From positions 69,516 to 133,515 of the forward strand of contig PYSS01000028.1 in the NCBI GenBank assembly GCA_003049465.1: 64,000 nucleotides of DNA, in the 5' to 3' direction. Made by a program: the position numbers and the translations under genes. The DNA comes from Magnaporthiopsis rhizophila (lineage: Eukaryota; Ascomycota; Sordariomycetes; Magnaporthales; Magnaporthaceae). Below the pieces are notes generated by a model. It saw only the letters and a program-made list of their open reading frames with translations, did not search any database and was not told where the DNA came from. Shown piece after piece: positions 35,542-46,337 of the stretch; the stretch's first letter is position 1, and each line of letters opens with the position of its first letter.

Positions 35542-38500
35542 ATGGCTGAGATAAGGAGACCGCCGATGTCGACCGCGACCTCGCTCGAGAGCGAGAAGGA
35601 GTCCTCCGGCGGGCCGCCGGAGCCGACGATGGTCGATCTCAACAGACCACGTGCCGGCAGCGCCGACACCCAGGCCACGGCGTCGACGCAGGCCACGATG
35701 TCGACTCTGGGCAAGCCGGATGAGAAGGCGCTTCTTAAGGCCCGGGCCGACGCGGAGGCCCAGAGTGAGGAGCCGGTCGAGGCGAGGATGGAGGATATCG
35801 CCGTCAAAGCACTCAGCACCGATGACGACCCGACACTGAACCCATGGACCTTTCGAGCCTTCTTCATGTAAGTCCTGACCAACAGGGTCGTCTACCGAGT
35901 CTTTTCTATACAGCCGTGAAGAAGCCCTCTAATCATCTATGCCTGTGTGCCCCTCTAGCGGCATCCTGCTGTCCGGGTTCGGAGCCGCCCTGGCCACCAT
36001 CTTCCTGTTCAAGCCCCAGCCGGTCGGGGTCTCTGTCATCTTCCTGACCGTCATCAGCTACCTGATGGGCAACGCCATGGCCATGGTGCTCCCGACCAAG
36101 GGCGTCGTGGGCCGGTGGCTGAACCCGTTTCCCTTCAACTCCAAGGAGCACCTGGCCATCATCGTCATGTCCAGCTCCGCCTCGGGCGTGGCCAACGCGA
36201 CCGACGTGCTGGCGGCCCAGAAGCTGTACTACGGCATCCGGCCGCACCCCATGATCTCCGTCTTCCTGCTGCTGTCGTCGCAGCTGCTCGGCTACGGCGT
36301 CGCCGGCTTCCTGCGCAAGAGCCTCGTGTACCCGGGCAAGATGCTGTGGCCCAGCGTGCTGCCCCTGAGCGCCCTGGTCGAGACGCTGCACCGCGACCGC
36401 GCCAGGATGGCCAAGCGCTGGAAGTTCTTCTGGACCGTGTTTTGCGTGGTCGCCCTGTATGAGCTGCTGCCGCAATATGTGAGCACACCTACCTGCCTAT
36501 CTAACCTACCTACCTCGGTAGCCAGTATTTTGTCTTTTGCTCCACAGGCTCGCTGGCATTCGCTGACATTCCAACCAACTCCCAGATTATGCCAATCCTA
36601 ACCGGCATCAGCTTCTTCTGCCTGGCGAACCAGAAGAGCCTGCTCTTTACAAACATCTTTGGAGGTAGCTATTTACTTCCCACACCTGCCGTTCCCCACC
36701 GTTCTTTCGTCCTCCGACGCTGACGCGTGCGTGTGTATCTGCGCCCCTCCAGGTGCTGCTGGCAACGAGGGTCTTGGACTGCTCTCCATTGGCCTAGACT
36801 GGCAGTACATCGGGACTGGCGCGTTCTTCCTGCCGCTGCAGACGATCTTGAACACTTTCGTCGGGTGAGTTGTAGTGTCTATTGCAAAGCGAGCGAGAAT
36901 CCACCGGCGCTAACAAAACGGCTGGATTATGGACGAAACCAGATACATCCTCTGCATCGTCCTCTTTTGCGGGTTGTACTATGGAAACGTCTGGAATGCC
37001 AAGAAATTCCCTTTTCTCTCGCAGCAGCTCTTCTCGTCAAACTCGACGTCGACGCACTTTGACATCTACAAGCAAGACCACATCCTCAACGAAAACTTCG
37101 AGCTGGACGAGAGCGCCCTGGCGGCTGAGGGACTGCCTTCTTTTGCTGCTTCGCACGCCTCCCACCTGATGACCAACAACTTGTCCATCACGGCTTCCAT
37201 TGTCCATGGTCAGTCATCGGTGCTAGAGGATCCAGGCCGGGTGGTTTGCTCATAGCGTTTGTCGTCAATGGTTGAGGAGTGTCATGTCTTGCTAACTTGT
37301 CGCCGTTTTCACTTGCCATCGGGCAGTCATACTCTTCAACCCCGACGTCATCCGCCATGCGCTCCCAGGGCTGGGGAAACTCAAGCAGTGGGCCTTGAAT
37401 CCTCGGTCGATCTTCAGGAAAAGCGAGCGGCCGGCAGTGTCGCCGGCCGAGGACGAGAGCCTCGACCCCCACTACAAGGCCATGCTGGCCTACTCCGAGG
37501 TTCCCAACTGGTGGTACGGCGTGATCCTCCTGTTCTCGGTCGTCATGGCCACCATCTGCATCTACGTCATCCAGTCCACCCTGCCCTGGTGGGGACTGCT
37601 CCTCGCCGTCGTCATCTCCTTCATGTTCTCGCTGATCCTGGGGGCCATGTCTGGGCTTTTGGGCTTCCGTAAGTGCAAAACTCGATATTCCCTGTCCCCA
37701 CCCAGAGTAGTCCACTTTTGTTTCTATGAACGGCGGCAAAGATGCTGACTGAAGCGGGCTGTCCCTTGCTCCAGACGCTCCGATCTCAACACTCGTGCAG
37801 CTCCTAGGCGCCAAGGCGCTGGGAGGGAAGCCCGTGGCAAACATGTACTTTGTGCTCTTTGGGTCTTCGACGCAGGGTCAGGCGCTCTATCTCGTGTCGC
37901 ATCTGAAACTGGGGCAATACGGGAAGCTCTCTCCGCGCTGCACCTTTACATTCCAGGTACGTCTCAGCGTCCTTTCAACCTTTCGGGCACCCTTCTCGGT
38001 TTGAAGTCTTTCTAATCCGCTCTGTTCTCCCAAACTCCGCAGATTCTGGGGACAATCCTGGGGGCGATGATCAATCTCGTCGTCATGGAGTCCATCACCA
38101 CGAACCAACGGGATATCCTACTGTCCATCCAGGGAACCAACGTGTTCTCCGGACAGGTGATCCAGTCGTTCAACTCGAATGTACGAGCCCCATGCGTCCT
38201 CAACTCCCTACTCTGAACCACTAGGAGGGCCTTTCTAGAAGCGCAGTGTAGCTGACCTAAACCTTCAACGTGACCAACAACAGGCCATAGCTTTCGGCGC
38301 ACTCGCGGACAAGGTTAGTATCCCATATACATCACGTCTCGTGGCTCTAGTCCCTCCATCCCTCCATATTTATGCCCTAGCTAACGCCTGCACCGGTTTC
38401 TTCCTCCAGATGTTCAGCATCGGCCAGACGTACTCGTGGGTTGTTCTAGCCCTGCCAGTCGGCTTCCTGGTCCCTCTGCCGTTCTACGCAGCCCACCGGA

Positions 38501-39037
38501 TGTGGCCCAAGGCCGGCTTCGACTATATCGTGACGCCTGCCGTCAGTTACTTCCTTGGGTATCTGAGCTCCGGCATCAACTCCAGCGTGCTCATGCACTT
38601 TGTCCTTGCCCTCTTCGTCCAGCTCTGGGTGAGGAAGCGATACCCTAAGTGGTTCCTGAAATACGTGAGTGAAAAACCCCTCACCCATGGCGGCGGGAGT
38701 TAGTTGCCGAAGAAGAAGGCATGAAGGCATCCAGCTGACCAGCGTCATGATTTTTTGCCCCCCCGCAGAACTACATCCTCGCGGCCGCCATCAGCGGCGG
38801 GACCGAGCTACTTGTCTTCATCACCACCTTTGCTGTCCAGGGCGCCAGCGGCAAGGCAGTTGTGTTCCCACCATATTGTAAGCTTGAGAAGTCCTTCTCT
38901 TCCGGCTTTGCTGGTCACTGCAGATATGGGCATGCTGACAAGTTGTGCTTTTTCTTGTTCATATAGGGGGCAACAATTATCAGACTGGCAACGTCGACTT
39001 TTGTGCAAAGAACCCTGCACTCCGTCGCCACAAGTGA
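35542..39037 (+). CDS. Oligopeptide transporter family (OPT) protein
   Basis: Twelve exons: 35542-35867, 35959-36478, 36586-36664, 36753-36864, 36943-37208, 37327-37668, 37775-37956, 38043-38180, 38284-38313, 38410-38664, 38769-38877, 38967-39037; 809 residues. OPT proteins are proton-coupled importers of small peptides or metal chelates with 12-16 membrane helices. After a 100-residue acidic/Ser-rich cytosolic tail come the conserved segments NPWTFRAFFIGILLSGFGA, NPFPFNSKEH, DVLAAQKLYYG, SIGLDWQYIG, VPNWWYGVILLFS, SSTQGQALYLVSHLKLGQYGKLSPR, VFSGQVIQSFNSN, FYAAHRMWPKAGF and the C-terminal WGNNYQTG. All junctions keep frame and have good donors; one exon is only 30 nt. Substrate unknown. Convergent with the gene at 39503. 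Confidence 0.92.
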
Positions 39038-39502
39038 ATTTTTTTCCTTTTTCCTCTTTTTTCTTTCTTCTTCTTTTTTTCTCTTTACAAAAAAATGGGT
39101 GGCGTATGTATTAGCTACGATCGAGTTCCAGCGTCTGACTACGAGGGTAACGGTTCAGGAAATAGACGGATGCATAGGGTGGCAAGCATTTACTGTTTCA
39201 ATGTGCGAAAAATGTTGGGCGAACTCTGCCCATGGTTAATATTTGACAGAGCAAATCATTAACTCGACATCTTGCAGCACTAACAGGGCAAGTTCGAAGT
39301 GACATGTTTGGTTGACGCAGTGGCGCGGACACTTTCGTGACCAAGTAGCAGGAGATTGGGACAAAGATTCAGTTATTGATTTCTCGCGAGTGTAACAGCA
39401 TGTAAACTCTGTAAAAGACCCGGGTCACTGGGCATAAATACAAATAAAGGAGCAGGGCTTCCCCGGATATCCCGCCCAACAATACGGCGGCGAAGAGAAT
39501 AA
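39038..39502. other. Convergent 3' intergenic
   Basis: About 465 bp between the transporter and the convergent membrane-protein gene. T-rich after 39037, with nothing else seen. Confidence 0.5.
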
Positions 39503-40765
39503 TCAGCGATCGTAGCCCCAGCCCATCTGCCTGTTGACCTCGTTCATGGCGCGGATCCCAGCCATCACGACATTTAGCCCCGCGTCGACGGCCGTGTTTC
39601 CAGTCGCAGGCGGACCTGCTTGAGATTGGGAGTTGACCAAGTCCTGTTGGTCGAGAAGACATTGCCTCTTGGAAAGCACGGCCGTCTGGATGGCCGGTGC
39701 CCATAGACTGAAGATGTGGTCCTCGCTCAGAGACACATACTCCCTACTCTCGTCACAATTCTGCCTCGAGAAGTACCAATTTGCAAAGACCGTCTCGAAC
39801 CTCTTAGTTCTAAAGAAGAGGTATGGCCAGGTCAGCAGGAAGGTGAGGGTGATGTAGCAGACGATGACAATCCACTGTGTAGAGCGCCAGTGGTTTGTCC
39901 TGCACGAGTTGTACACCGAGACGGTTTCTTTGTGGTAGGGGAAGTAGACCGTCACGTCGCCGTGGTAGTTTGTCGACCTGACGAGGTGTATCAAGCGATC
40001 CCGGAGGTGCTCCCGGTCGAGGCCGACGACGCGGCGGCGCAGCACAAAGGCTTTGAGCCCGGAGGAGGAGCCGGCGCAGTAGCGGTGCACCCACTCCCGC
40101 AGCGAGGGCTTCTGGCCGTCGAGGATGTTGCCCTTTGGGGCGCGGCAGGCGAAAACGGTGCCGCGCTTGGCCTTCTCGGCGTTCTCGACGGTGCGGAGCT
40201 CGCTCCAGGACTCCCGCGTGATGACGTTTTTGTAGAGGTAGGGCGTCAGCTCGACGCTCACGTCAAAGTCGATGACTGCCCTGCGCTCCTTCTTTCCGTG
40301 CTCCTCGACCAGCTCGCTGTGCGTGCCCTTGATCTGCACCCTTAGCCTCGGAGGCGTTTGGGCCCACGCCTTGATGTGCCTTTCAAGCAGCTCGGGGGAG
40401 GCGTCGAGCCTCGGGTCGATGTAGGTCTCGTTGCCGTTATTCTGGTCGACGAAGAAGATGGGGACCAAGTCGTACGAGTCGTCCGCGGCCGTAACCGGAA
40501 CCTGCTGGGGTCCCAGCAAGGCATTGGACTCGGCGACGTCGGTGTACATGGGCGGCAGGTCGTCGTCGTCAGCGTCGAGTTGCGGCACGTCGTTATCCTC
40601 ATCGCCATCGTCGTTCAGGCCATGGCCGGCGCTGCGGAAGTTGGTGCTGCTTCCGGGGGCCCCAGCCGGGCTGACGGATCGGTCTCGATAGGGGGGAACA
40701 TTCGAGTGCAGCGACATGGCATCGCCCGAGTCCCCCGGCAGGGCTTGTTTACTAGGCCTGCCCAT
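39503..40765 (-). CDS. Fungal membrane protein of unknown function
   Basis: Single exon, 420 residues from the first in-frame ATG. Residues 1-110 are low-complexity and acidic (LNDDGDEDNDVPQLDADDDD). A soluble domain follows with IFFVDQNNGNETYIDPRLD, LLERHIKAWAQTPPRLRV, YLYKNVITRESWSELRTVENAE and an RRVVGLDREHLRDRLIHLVRS stretch. Near residues 315-345 lies a hydrophobic segment WIVIVCYITLTFLLTWPYLFF, long enough for one or two membrane passes, then FRTKRFETVFANWYFSRQ. I recognise the general look of a conserved ascomycete membrane protein but cannot assign a function. The frame is open further upstream without an ATG. Divergent from nmt1. Confidence 0.75.
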   Translation of the reverse strand: MGRPSKQALPGDSGDAMSLHSNVPPYRDRSVSPAGAPGSSTNFRSAGHGLNDDGDEDNDVPQLDADDDDLPPMYTDVAESNALLGPQQVPVTAADDSYDLVPIFFVDQNNGNETYIDPRLDASPELLERHIKAWAQTPPRLRVQIKGTHSELVEEHGKKERRAVIDFDVSVELTPYLYKNVITRESWSELRTVENAEKAKRGTVFACRAPKGNILDGQKPSLREWVHRYCAGSSSGLKAFVLRRRVVGLDREHLRDRLIHLVRSTNYHGDVTVYFPYHKETVSVYNSCRTNHWRSTQWIVIVCYITLTFLLTWPYLFFRTKRFETVFANWYFSRQNCDESREYVSLSEDHIFSLWAPAIQTAVLSKRQCLLDQQDLVNSQSQAGPPATGNTAVDAGLNVVMAGIRAMNEVNRQMGWGYDR

Positions 40766-41515
40766 GATGTGGTCGCCGACTCGGGAGAAGGTGGTAATGG
40801 GCGTTGACACCAGCACGTTCGCTGGAAGGAGGAATGAGGAAACAGAAAACACTGAAGCAGTCTGGCCCAACTGATTGAGCAGAATTGAGGATTATAAGAG
40901 GATGGCAACCTGGAGATGCGGACAGGGTTCGTCAGGGCACCAGGACAGCACTGCCACCCTTGTACAACACTCAGCATCCCACCAGTCGTTTCAACAATAA
41001 CCGTCGGGAGAGCAGGGGTCCCGATGACCACCGTGGCAGTGGGGGCTATTCAGCCGCACTAGCGGAACACTGAACACATTGTAACGCTGTGACAGCTGTA
41101 GAAGCATTCTGATGATGTGCATGGAGATCTGAGTGTTAAACTTGGCGACGGGAAGACGGATGTAATTAGAGTCGCGGGTTTAACTGATAACGGCTGGCTA
41201 GTGTCGATGTTTATGAACCTTTATTTCTATTCGAGTCACGACCACATCGAGTTATGCCGACGGAGCTTCCCTGCAAGGTGCCGGGGCCAGTGCCCCTGCA
41301 ACCTCCATCTCGTGACATGACCCCCACCATGAAGCCGCTAGAGCTTTGTGACGGCGCGTGCTACAGTAGGCCCGCATCAACAGCCCCGCATTTTGCTTTG
41401 TGTGTTTGCATGGTTTGAATTATACCTAGGTATAGGTACCTACCGTACTTCCTTATTATCAACATTGCACCAACGGCAAACGCTCGGCGCGAAGTCCCAG
41501 AGCAAGACTCTCGCA
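40766..41515. promoter_or_regulatory. Divergent promoter region between the membrane-protein gene and nmt1
   Basis: About 750 bp. A CCTAGGTATAGGTACC cluster lies at 41423-41447, roughly 70-90 bp upstream of the nmt1 ATG. Confidence 0.45.
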
Positions 41516-43326
41516 ATGTCGGAGGAATCAAAGCCTGTCAAGGACCCCGCCGAGCCGGCGCCGAACCCCACCGATGCTGCGCCCGCCGCCCAGCCGGCCG
41601 AGTCGGACGAGTCGGGCGACGATGACGACGAGGCCCAGCCCGGCGCAGAGGCGTCCTCTTCGGCGCCCAACAAGAAGAGCAAGAAGAAGAGGTCCAAACG
41701 CCAGCGGCTCAAGGACGCCGTCTCAGGCAAGTCCTCAGACCCCGAGGCCGACATCAAGAAGGCCATTGCCGGTCTGAACCCCGACCAGCTCCAAGACCTG
41801 CTCAAGATGAACCCGGCCCTCGCGCAGGAGGTCGGCGCCGCCGTCACGGGCCCGGTCGACAAGGACGCCGCCTCGGGCTCCTCTGCCGCCGGGGTGGCGT
41901 CGGCGACCGACGCGCTGAGGAAGCTGAACCTGCAGGACATAATGACGGGTCTGGCGTCCAGCGGCAAGAACGTCAAGGACATGGCCAGCTACAAGTTCTG
42001 GCAGACGCAGCCCGTGCCCAAGTTCGGCGAGGCCGAGCCCGCGGCCGTCGAGGACGGCCCCATCAAGGTCCAGAAGGTCGAGGACATTCCCAAGGAGGCG
42101 CCCAAGATGATGGACGGCTTCGAGTGGAGCACGCCGGACCTGACCGACCCGGCCCAGGCCAAGGAGGTGTACGAGCTGCTCAACGGGCACTACGTCGAGG
42201 ACGACGAGGCCATGTTCCGGTTCAACTACTCGACCTCGGTCCTTAAGTGGGCCATGATGTCTCCCGGCTGGAAGAAGCAATGGTACGTCGGCGTGCGCGC
42301 CACCCAGTCGCGCAAGCTGGTCGCCTTCATCTCGGCCATCCCCCTGCACCTGCGCGTGCGCAACAACGTGCTCGACTGCTCCGAGGTCAACTTCATCTGC
42401 GTTCACAAGAAGCTGCGCTCCAAGCGCCTGGCCCCCGTCCTCATCAAGGAGGTCACACGCCTCATCAATCTCGAGGGCATCTGGCAGGCCATCTACACCG
42501 CCGGCGTCGTCCTGCCCAAGCCCGTGAGCACCTGCAGGTACTACCACCGCGCCCTCGACTGGCAGAAGCTCTACGAGGTTGGCTTCAGCCCCCTGCCGCC
42601 CAACAGCAGACCCCAGTACCAGGTCCGCAAATACTCCCTACCCGACAAGACCGCCATCAAGGGCCTCAGGGAGATGCAAGACAAGGACGTCGGCGCCGTC
42701 CAGGCCCTGCTCAAGCGCTACCTGACACGCTACGATCTGGCTCCCGAATACGACGAGGAGGAGATGAGGCACTGGTTCCTGCACAAGCAGGAGCCCGGAG
42801 ACGAGCGCGTTGTCTACTCATATGTCGTTGAGGTTTGTGTTGTGCTCCTCCGCCGTCTGTCTCGCAATAAAACTTTTGCCCTGCAGGAACTGACGGGTAT
42901 ATAAACTCCTCCCCCACGTCACAGGACGAGTCCAAGAAGATCACCGACTTCTTTTCGTTTTACACGCTCGAATCCTCCGTTTTGAACAACCCCAGGCATT
43001 CCATCATCCGGGCTGCGTACCTCTTCTACTATGCGACCGAGTCCGGGTTGACAACTCCCTTCGACAAGTCCGCGCTCAAGACGCGACTCAACGCTCTGAT
43101 CGGCGACGCCCTCATCCTGGCCAAGAAGCACAAGTTTGACGTCTTCAACGCCCTGTCCCTCATGGACAACGCCCTCTTCCTCGAGCAGCAAAAGTTCGGC
43201 CCTGGCGACGGCCAGCTCCATTACTACCTCTTCAACTACCGCACCGCCCCCATCGCTGGAGGCGTCAATAAGAAAAACCAGCTCGACGACGACACCTTGA
43301 GCGGCATTGGTTTCCCTATGCTGTGA
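41516..43326 (+). CDS. nmt1: Glycylpeptide N-tetradecanoyltransferase (N-myristoyltransferase)
   Basis: Two exons: 41516-42832 and 42925-43326; 572 residues. Transfers myristate from myristoyl-CoA to the N-terminal glycine of proteins. Residues 1-170 are a long acidic/Ala-rich tail with a lysine cluster (KKSKKKRSKRQRLK) as in ribosome-associated NMTs. The catalytic fold starts at YKFWQTQPVPKFGE, followed by MDGFEWSTPDLTD, the signature EVNFICVHKKLRSKRLAPVLIKE, the second signature KFGPGDGQLHYYLFNYRT and the C-terminal GFPML, whose terminal carboxylate is catalytic in the family. The 92-bp intron (GTTTGT..ACAG) joins VVE to DESKKITDFFSFY. The start at 41516 was chosen for the usual MSEESK opening; the open frame extends upstream without support. 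Essential in fungi studied. Confidence 0.96.
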
Positions 43327-43718
43327 GGTAGGAATGGAGGAGGAGGGCTGAAAAGGCTGGGATATTTGCATATCATATGGGAGCCAGGCGAAGGGGATAA
43401 TCAAGGCTTGGAGCAGAATTTGACTTTCATACAATTATTCGTGACCCCTCTATTTCTTTCGTATTGGCGATTGAGTTACCAGCGATGACTGAAAAACACA
43501 AAATACCTACGTAGGTACCTGGTAGTTTGTGACGCCTGGGGTCGGAACGTCGTTTATGGCCAACTGATACCCTGGTGCCCTTTATAAAAGCGCATATGTA
43601 CCCAGGAAATGATCAATAAACACAAATAGCAAAACGCCCCCAGAAGAAAACAAGACCGAAGCCCCTCAATGTTTGTATATCGCATTAAAGTCCAGGAGCC
43701 CAATCACAAAGCAGTGAG
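43327..43718. other. Convergent 3' intergenic
   Basis: About 390 bp between nmt1 and the convergent hydrolase gene. Contains CCTACGTAGGTACC at 43504-43518 and an AATAAA at about 43615. Confidence 0.5.
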
Positions 43719-45081
43719 TCATTTTGCCGGGCCGCCTTCCAGGTCTTCGGCTTCCCTTATACGCTCCTTCAGCATGCTATTGAACCACTCCGTCCGCTCC
43801 ATTGGGATGGCGTGGCCGAGATCCTCAAGAAAGATGGCATGCTTTGGCTGAATGGCGTCCGCGAGGACCCTGCCGTGGGTTACCGAGATCATCTCGTCTG
43901 CCGTCCCGTGAAGGACGGTGATGCGGTCACGGCCCACCTCGTCGGCCATCTTGGCCAGCTGCTCGCGGCTCTTGTGGTGCCAGCCGCAGGCGATCAGCTG
44001 CAGGAGAAATCCCGGGGTGGTGAAGCCCTTGTGCGAGCGCTTGTGCATCTCCTGCGCCACGAAGCGCTCGTAGTTGGTCCCAAATCTCCGATACTCACCG
44101 CCATCCGGTGGCATCTCCACCCCGGGTGTCCCTTTGGCCGGCAGGTGCGAGTCGTCGGGCGCGGCCAGCCAGGGGTGCGAGAAGATGCGGCGGGCGCCGT
44201 TCCGGACGCTGACCTCGACGCCGCGGGGAATCAGCAGGGCGGCGCGGTTGAGCAGGTTCTCGACGAAGCCCTTGTCGTTCCCGTTGACCTCGGCGGCGGT
44301 TGAGATGAGGTTTAGGCTCGCGACGCGCGAGGGCGCCACGCAGGCCAGCTCCTGCGAGATCATGCCGCCCATCGAGACGCCCACGATGTGAACGGAGCGG
44401 GCGGCCGTCCAGCCGACGTGGTCGAGGACCTCGAGCACGTCCAGGGCCATCTCGGACGTCGAGTACCTGAAGAGAGGGCGGTCGCTGTCTCCCATGCCTG
44501 TAAGGAGGGAATACGGACGGTTTCAGTGAAACTGTCGCCCAGTGGCCGCAACAGCGCGGATTCGGGCAGGGCAGACTCCCGTCAACTCACCCCTGTTGTC
44601 GAGTAGCAAGGCCGAATACTTGTCGCCGTGCTCGTGGCCGAAATGTAGCGTCTGGCGCTGCCAGGACGTCTTGAAGGAGCCGAGGCCCATGATGAACTTT
44701 GACAGTTCGCAGCAACCAGGAGTCAGCCGTCGCGAGCGCATCCAATCTCCTCCCCTCCTCCCATCTTTCCCCGTGAGCCAAGGACCGAAAACCTACAACG
44801 ACCTTGGCGGGGCCGGAGCCGTGTATCTCCCAGCTAATGTTCAGCGGGCCCCCGCGCCCCTCGGCCACGGGGAGGCGGCCGCTGCGGGTCGGCACCAGAC
44901 GCCATATCGATGACGGGTATGCCGGGTGCTCCAGAACCTGCTCGATCGTCAGGTAGTTTTCTCTGGTGATGGTGTTAGTCGGCGGAACTGCTCCGGGTGG
45001 GGAAAGTAGAGGGTGGATGGATGGACGGATGCGACTCGACGCAATGCAGGCCAAGCAAACTGACGATTTGTTGATTGCCAT
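43719..45081 (-). CDS. Alpha/beta hydrolase-fold protein (AB hydrolase 1 type)
   Basis: Exons on the minus strand: 45081-44797 (or 44962-44797 with an upstream exon), 44696-44591, 44497-43719. Conserved parts: NYLTIEQVLEHPAYPSSIW, ISWEIHGSGPAKVV, FIMGLGSFKTSWQRQ, LLLDNRGMGDSD, nucleophile elbow GVSMGGM, acid in HGTADEMISV and His in LEDLGHAIPMERTEWFN, so the triad is complete. Introns of 100 and 93 bp restore KVV-FIMGLGSF and DNRG-MGDSD. N-terminus uncertain: GACTAAC..CACCAG just before AGAAAACTAC looks like a branch site and acceptor at 44963, which with a weak GTCGAG donor would give a shorter protein; the unspliced frame gives 389 residues. Related proteins include fungal esterases and epoxide-hydrolase-like enzymes; substrate unknown. 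A TTATAAG box lies at 45360-45366. Confidence 0.85.
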
Positions 45082-46337
45082 TTTTTATGATTTTGTTTGG
45101 AACCCCGCTTATGCCTCAATGACGTAGGCGTGGCTGAGAAAGGGGTGCCCTTGCTGGCAAATGTGGCAGGCAGGTTGCTGCCGGGGGTGTGGGACTCGGT
45201 TGTCGGCTGGCGGCTGGCGGCTGGCAGAAACCGACCTCAGGAGCCCGGGCGCACACAGGGCCACGCAGCGAATCGTCAAGGGGGTGGGATCGAGATGGTG
45301 CTGGGTGCGACTGGGGAGTAAGGAGCAGAAACTAAACGAGTGCGCGGCGAATGCGCCATCTTATAACCGCCCCGTCCCTAATCCGTTTCTCGCTGGCGCT
45401 CGTCGGGTTCGTCGGATTCCCGCGCTCTCTCCCTCCTGACTGCTGTCACGTGTGGGGCCGCCGCCGTGATGAGCACACCCAATAAAGCGATAAGCGAGGA
45501 GAGCCCAGGATCAGGGCTACCTAGGGACGATCAAGATCCAACAGGCAAACGTTGAGTAATTACCCGTCGGCTTCCAAAACGGGGAAGGTAAGCGCAGAAT
45601 AGACAAGCTGCATGTTTGAATCTGCGCCAAATGGAACTCTTTGGTTTGTCTATTTCTTTTTATGGTTATCCTCCTCACGGTTAATGGCTCAAGTCTTTAT
45701 CTTATGGGGAGGTATTGCGTACTAATAGCTCGTATGTCCTAACGTCGACCGCTTGCCGCAAGTAAAGGCCGTTTTATTTACCGCCATGCGGGCATTATGT
45801 CGCGACTGCGTTGAAGACCTGCACGGAAGAGTGTCCCAGACGTAAGCCAGAGGCCGAGGAGAAAAATTCACGTCTGTTGTCTGGCGGAAAAAGGGGCGGG
45901 GTCGTGCTTCCCCCATTCCGGGGCGCTGCAGCGCTCCGCCGACCTGTGGCACACGTGCTGCATCGCGCGCCTGCTCTAGGCCCGGGAAGTTATGTAAGCT
46001 AACTGGCGCAATCCTCCCTCTCAAGCGCAAAGCAAAGACATCCACTCGTAAACAGGAGGCACAGCTCGAATCCCAACATCACCCGTGCCCCGGCTACGCC
46101 GTAGCAAGAAGTTCGGGTGGCTGTGGTGTCTTTTGCTTGAGGAATGAATGGCTTAGAGCCGCAATCAAGTACAAGTTGAGCCCGCATGAAACACGCGCAG
46201 TTCTACTACTTTATCGCTCGCACGCTGGCTGGGTTATTTTGGGAGCATGGATGAGGAAGACGAGATTTAAAACACAAGGGAATCTCTCAAGTACAAAAGT
46301 TGCCATCTCGTAGTTGATGGCGAAGGATACCTCCAGC
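45082..46337. other. Intergenic between hydrolase and P450
   Basis: Holds the hydrolase promoter and the 3' flank of the P450 locus. No further gene seen. Confidence 0.5.
45360..45366 (-). promoter_or_regulatory. TATA-like box for the alpha/beta hydrolase gene
   Basis: TTATAAG on the minus strand, about 280 bp upstream of the ATG at 45081. Confidence 0.35.

Noticed and set aside
35253..35882. Minus-strand 209-codon frame over the start of the OPT gene
   Set aside because: Antisense shadow of the transporter's first exon.
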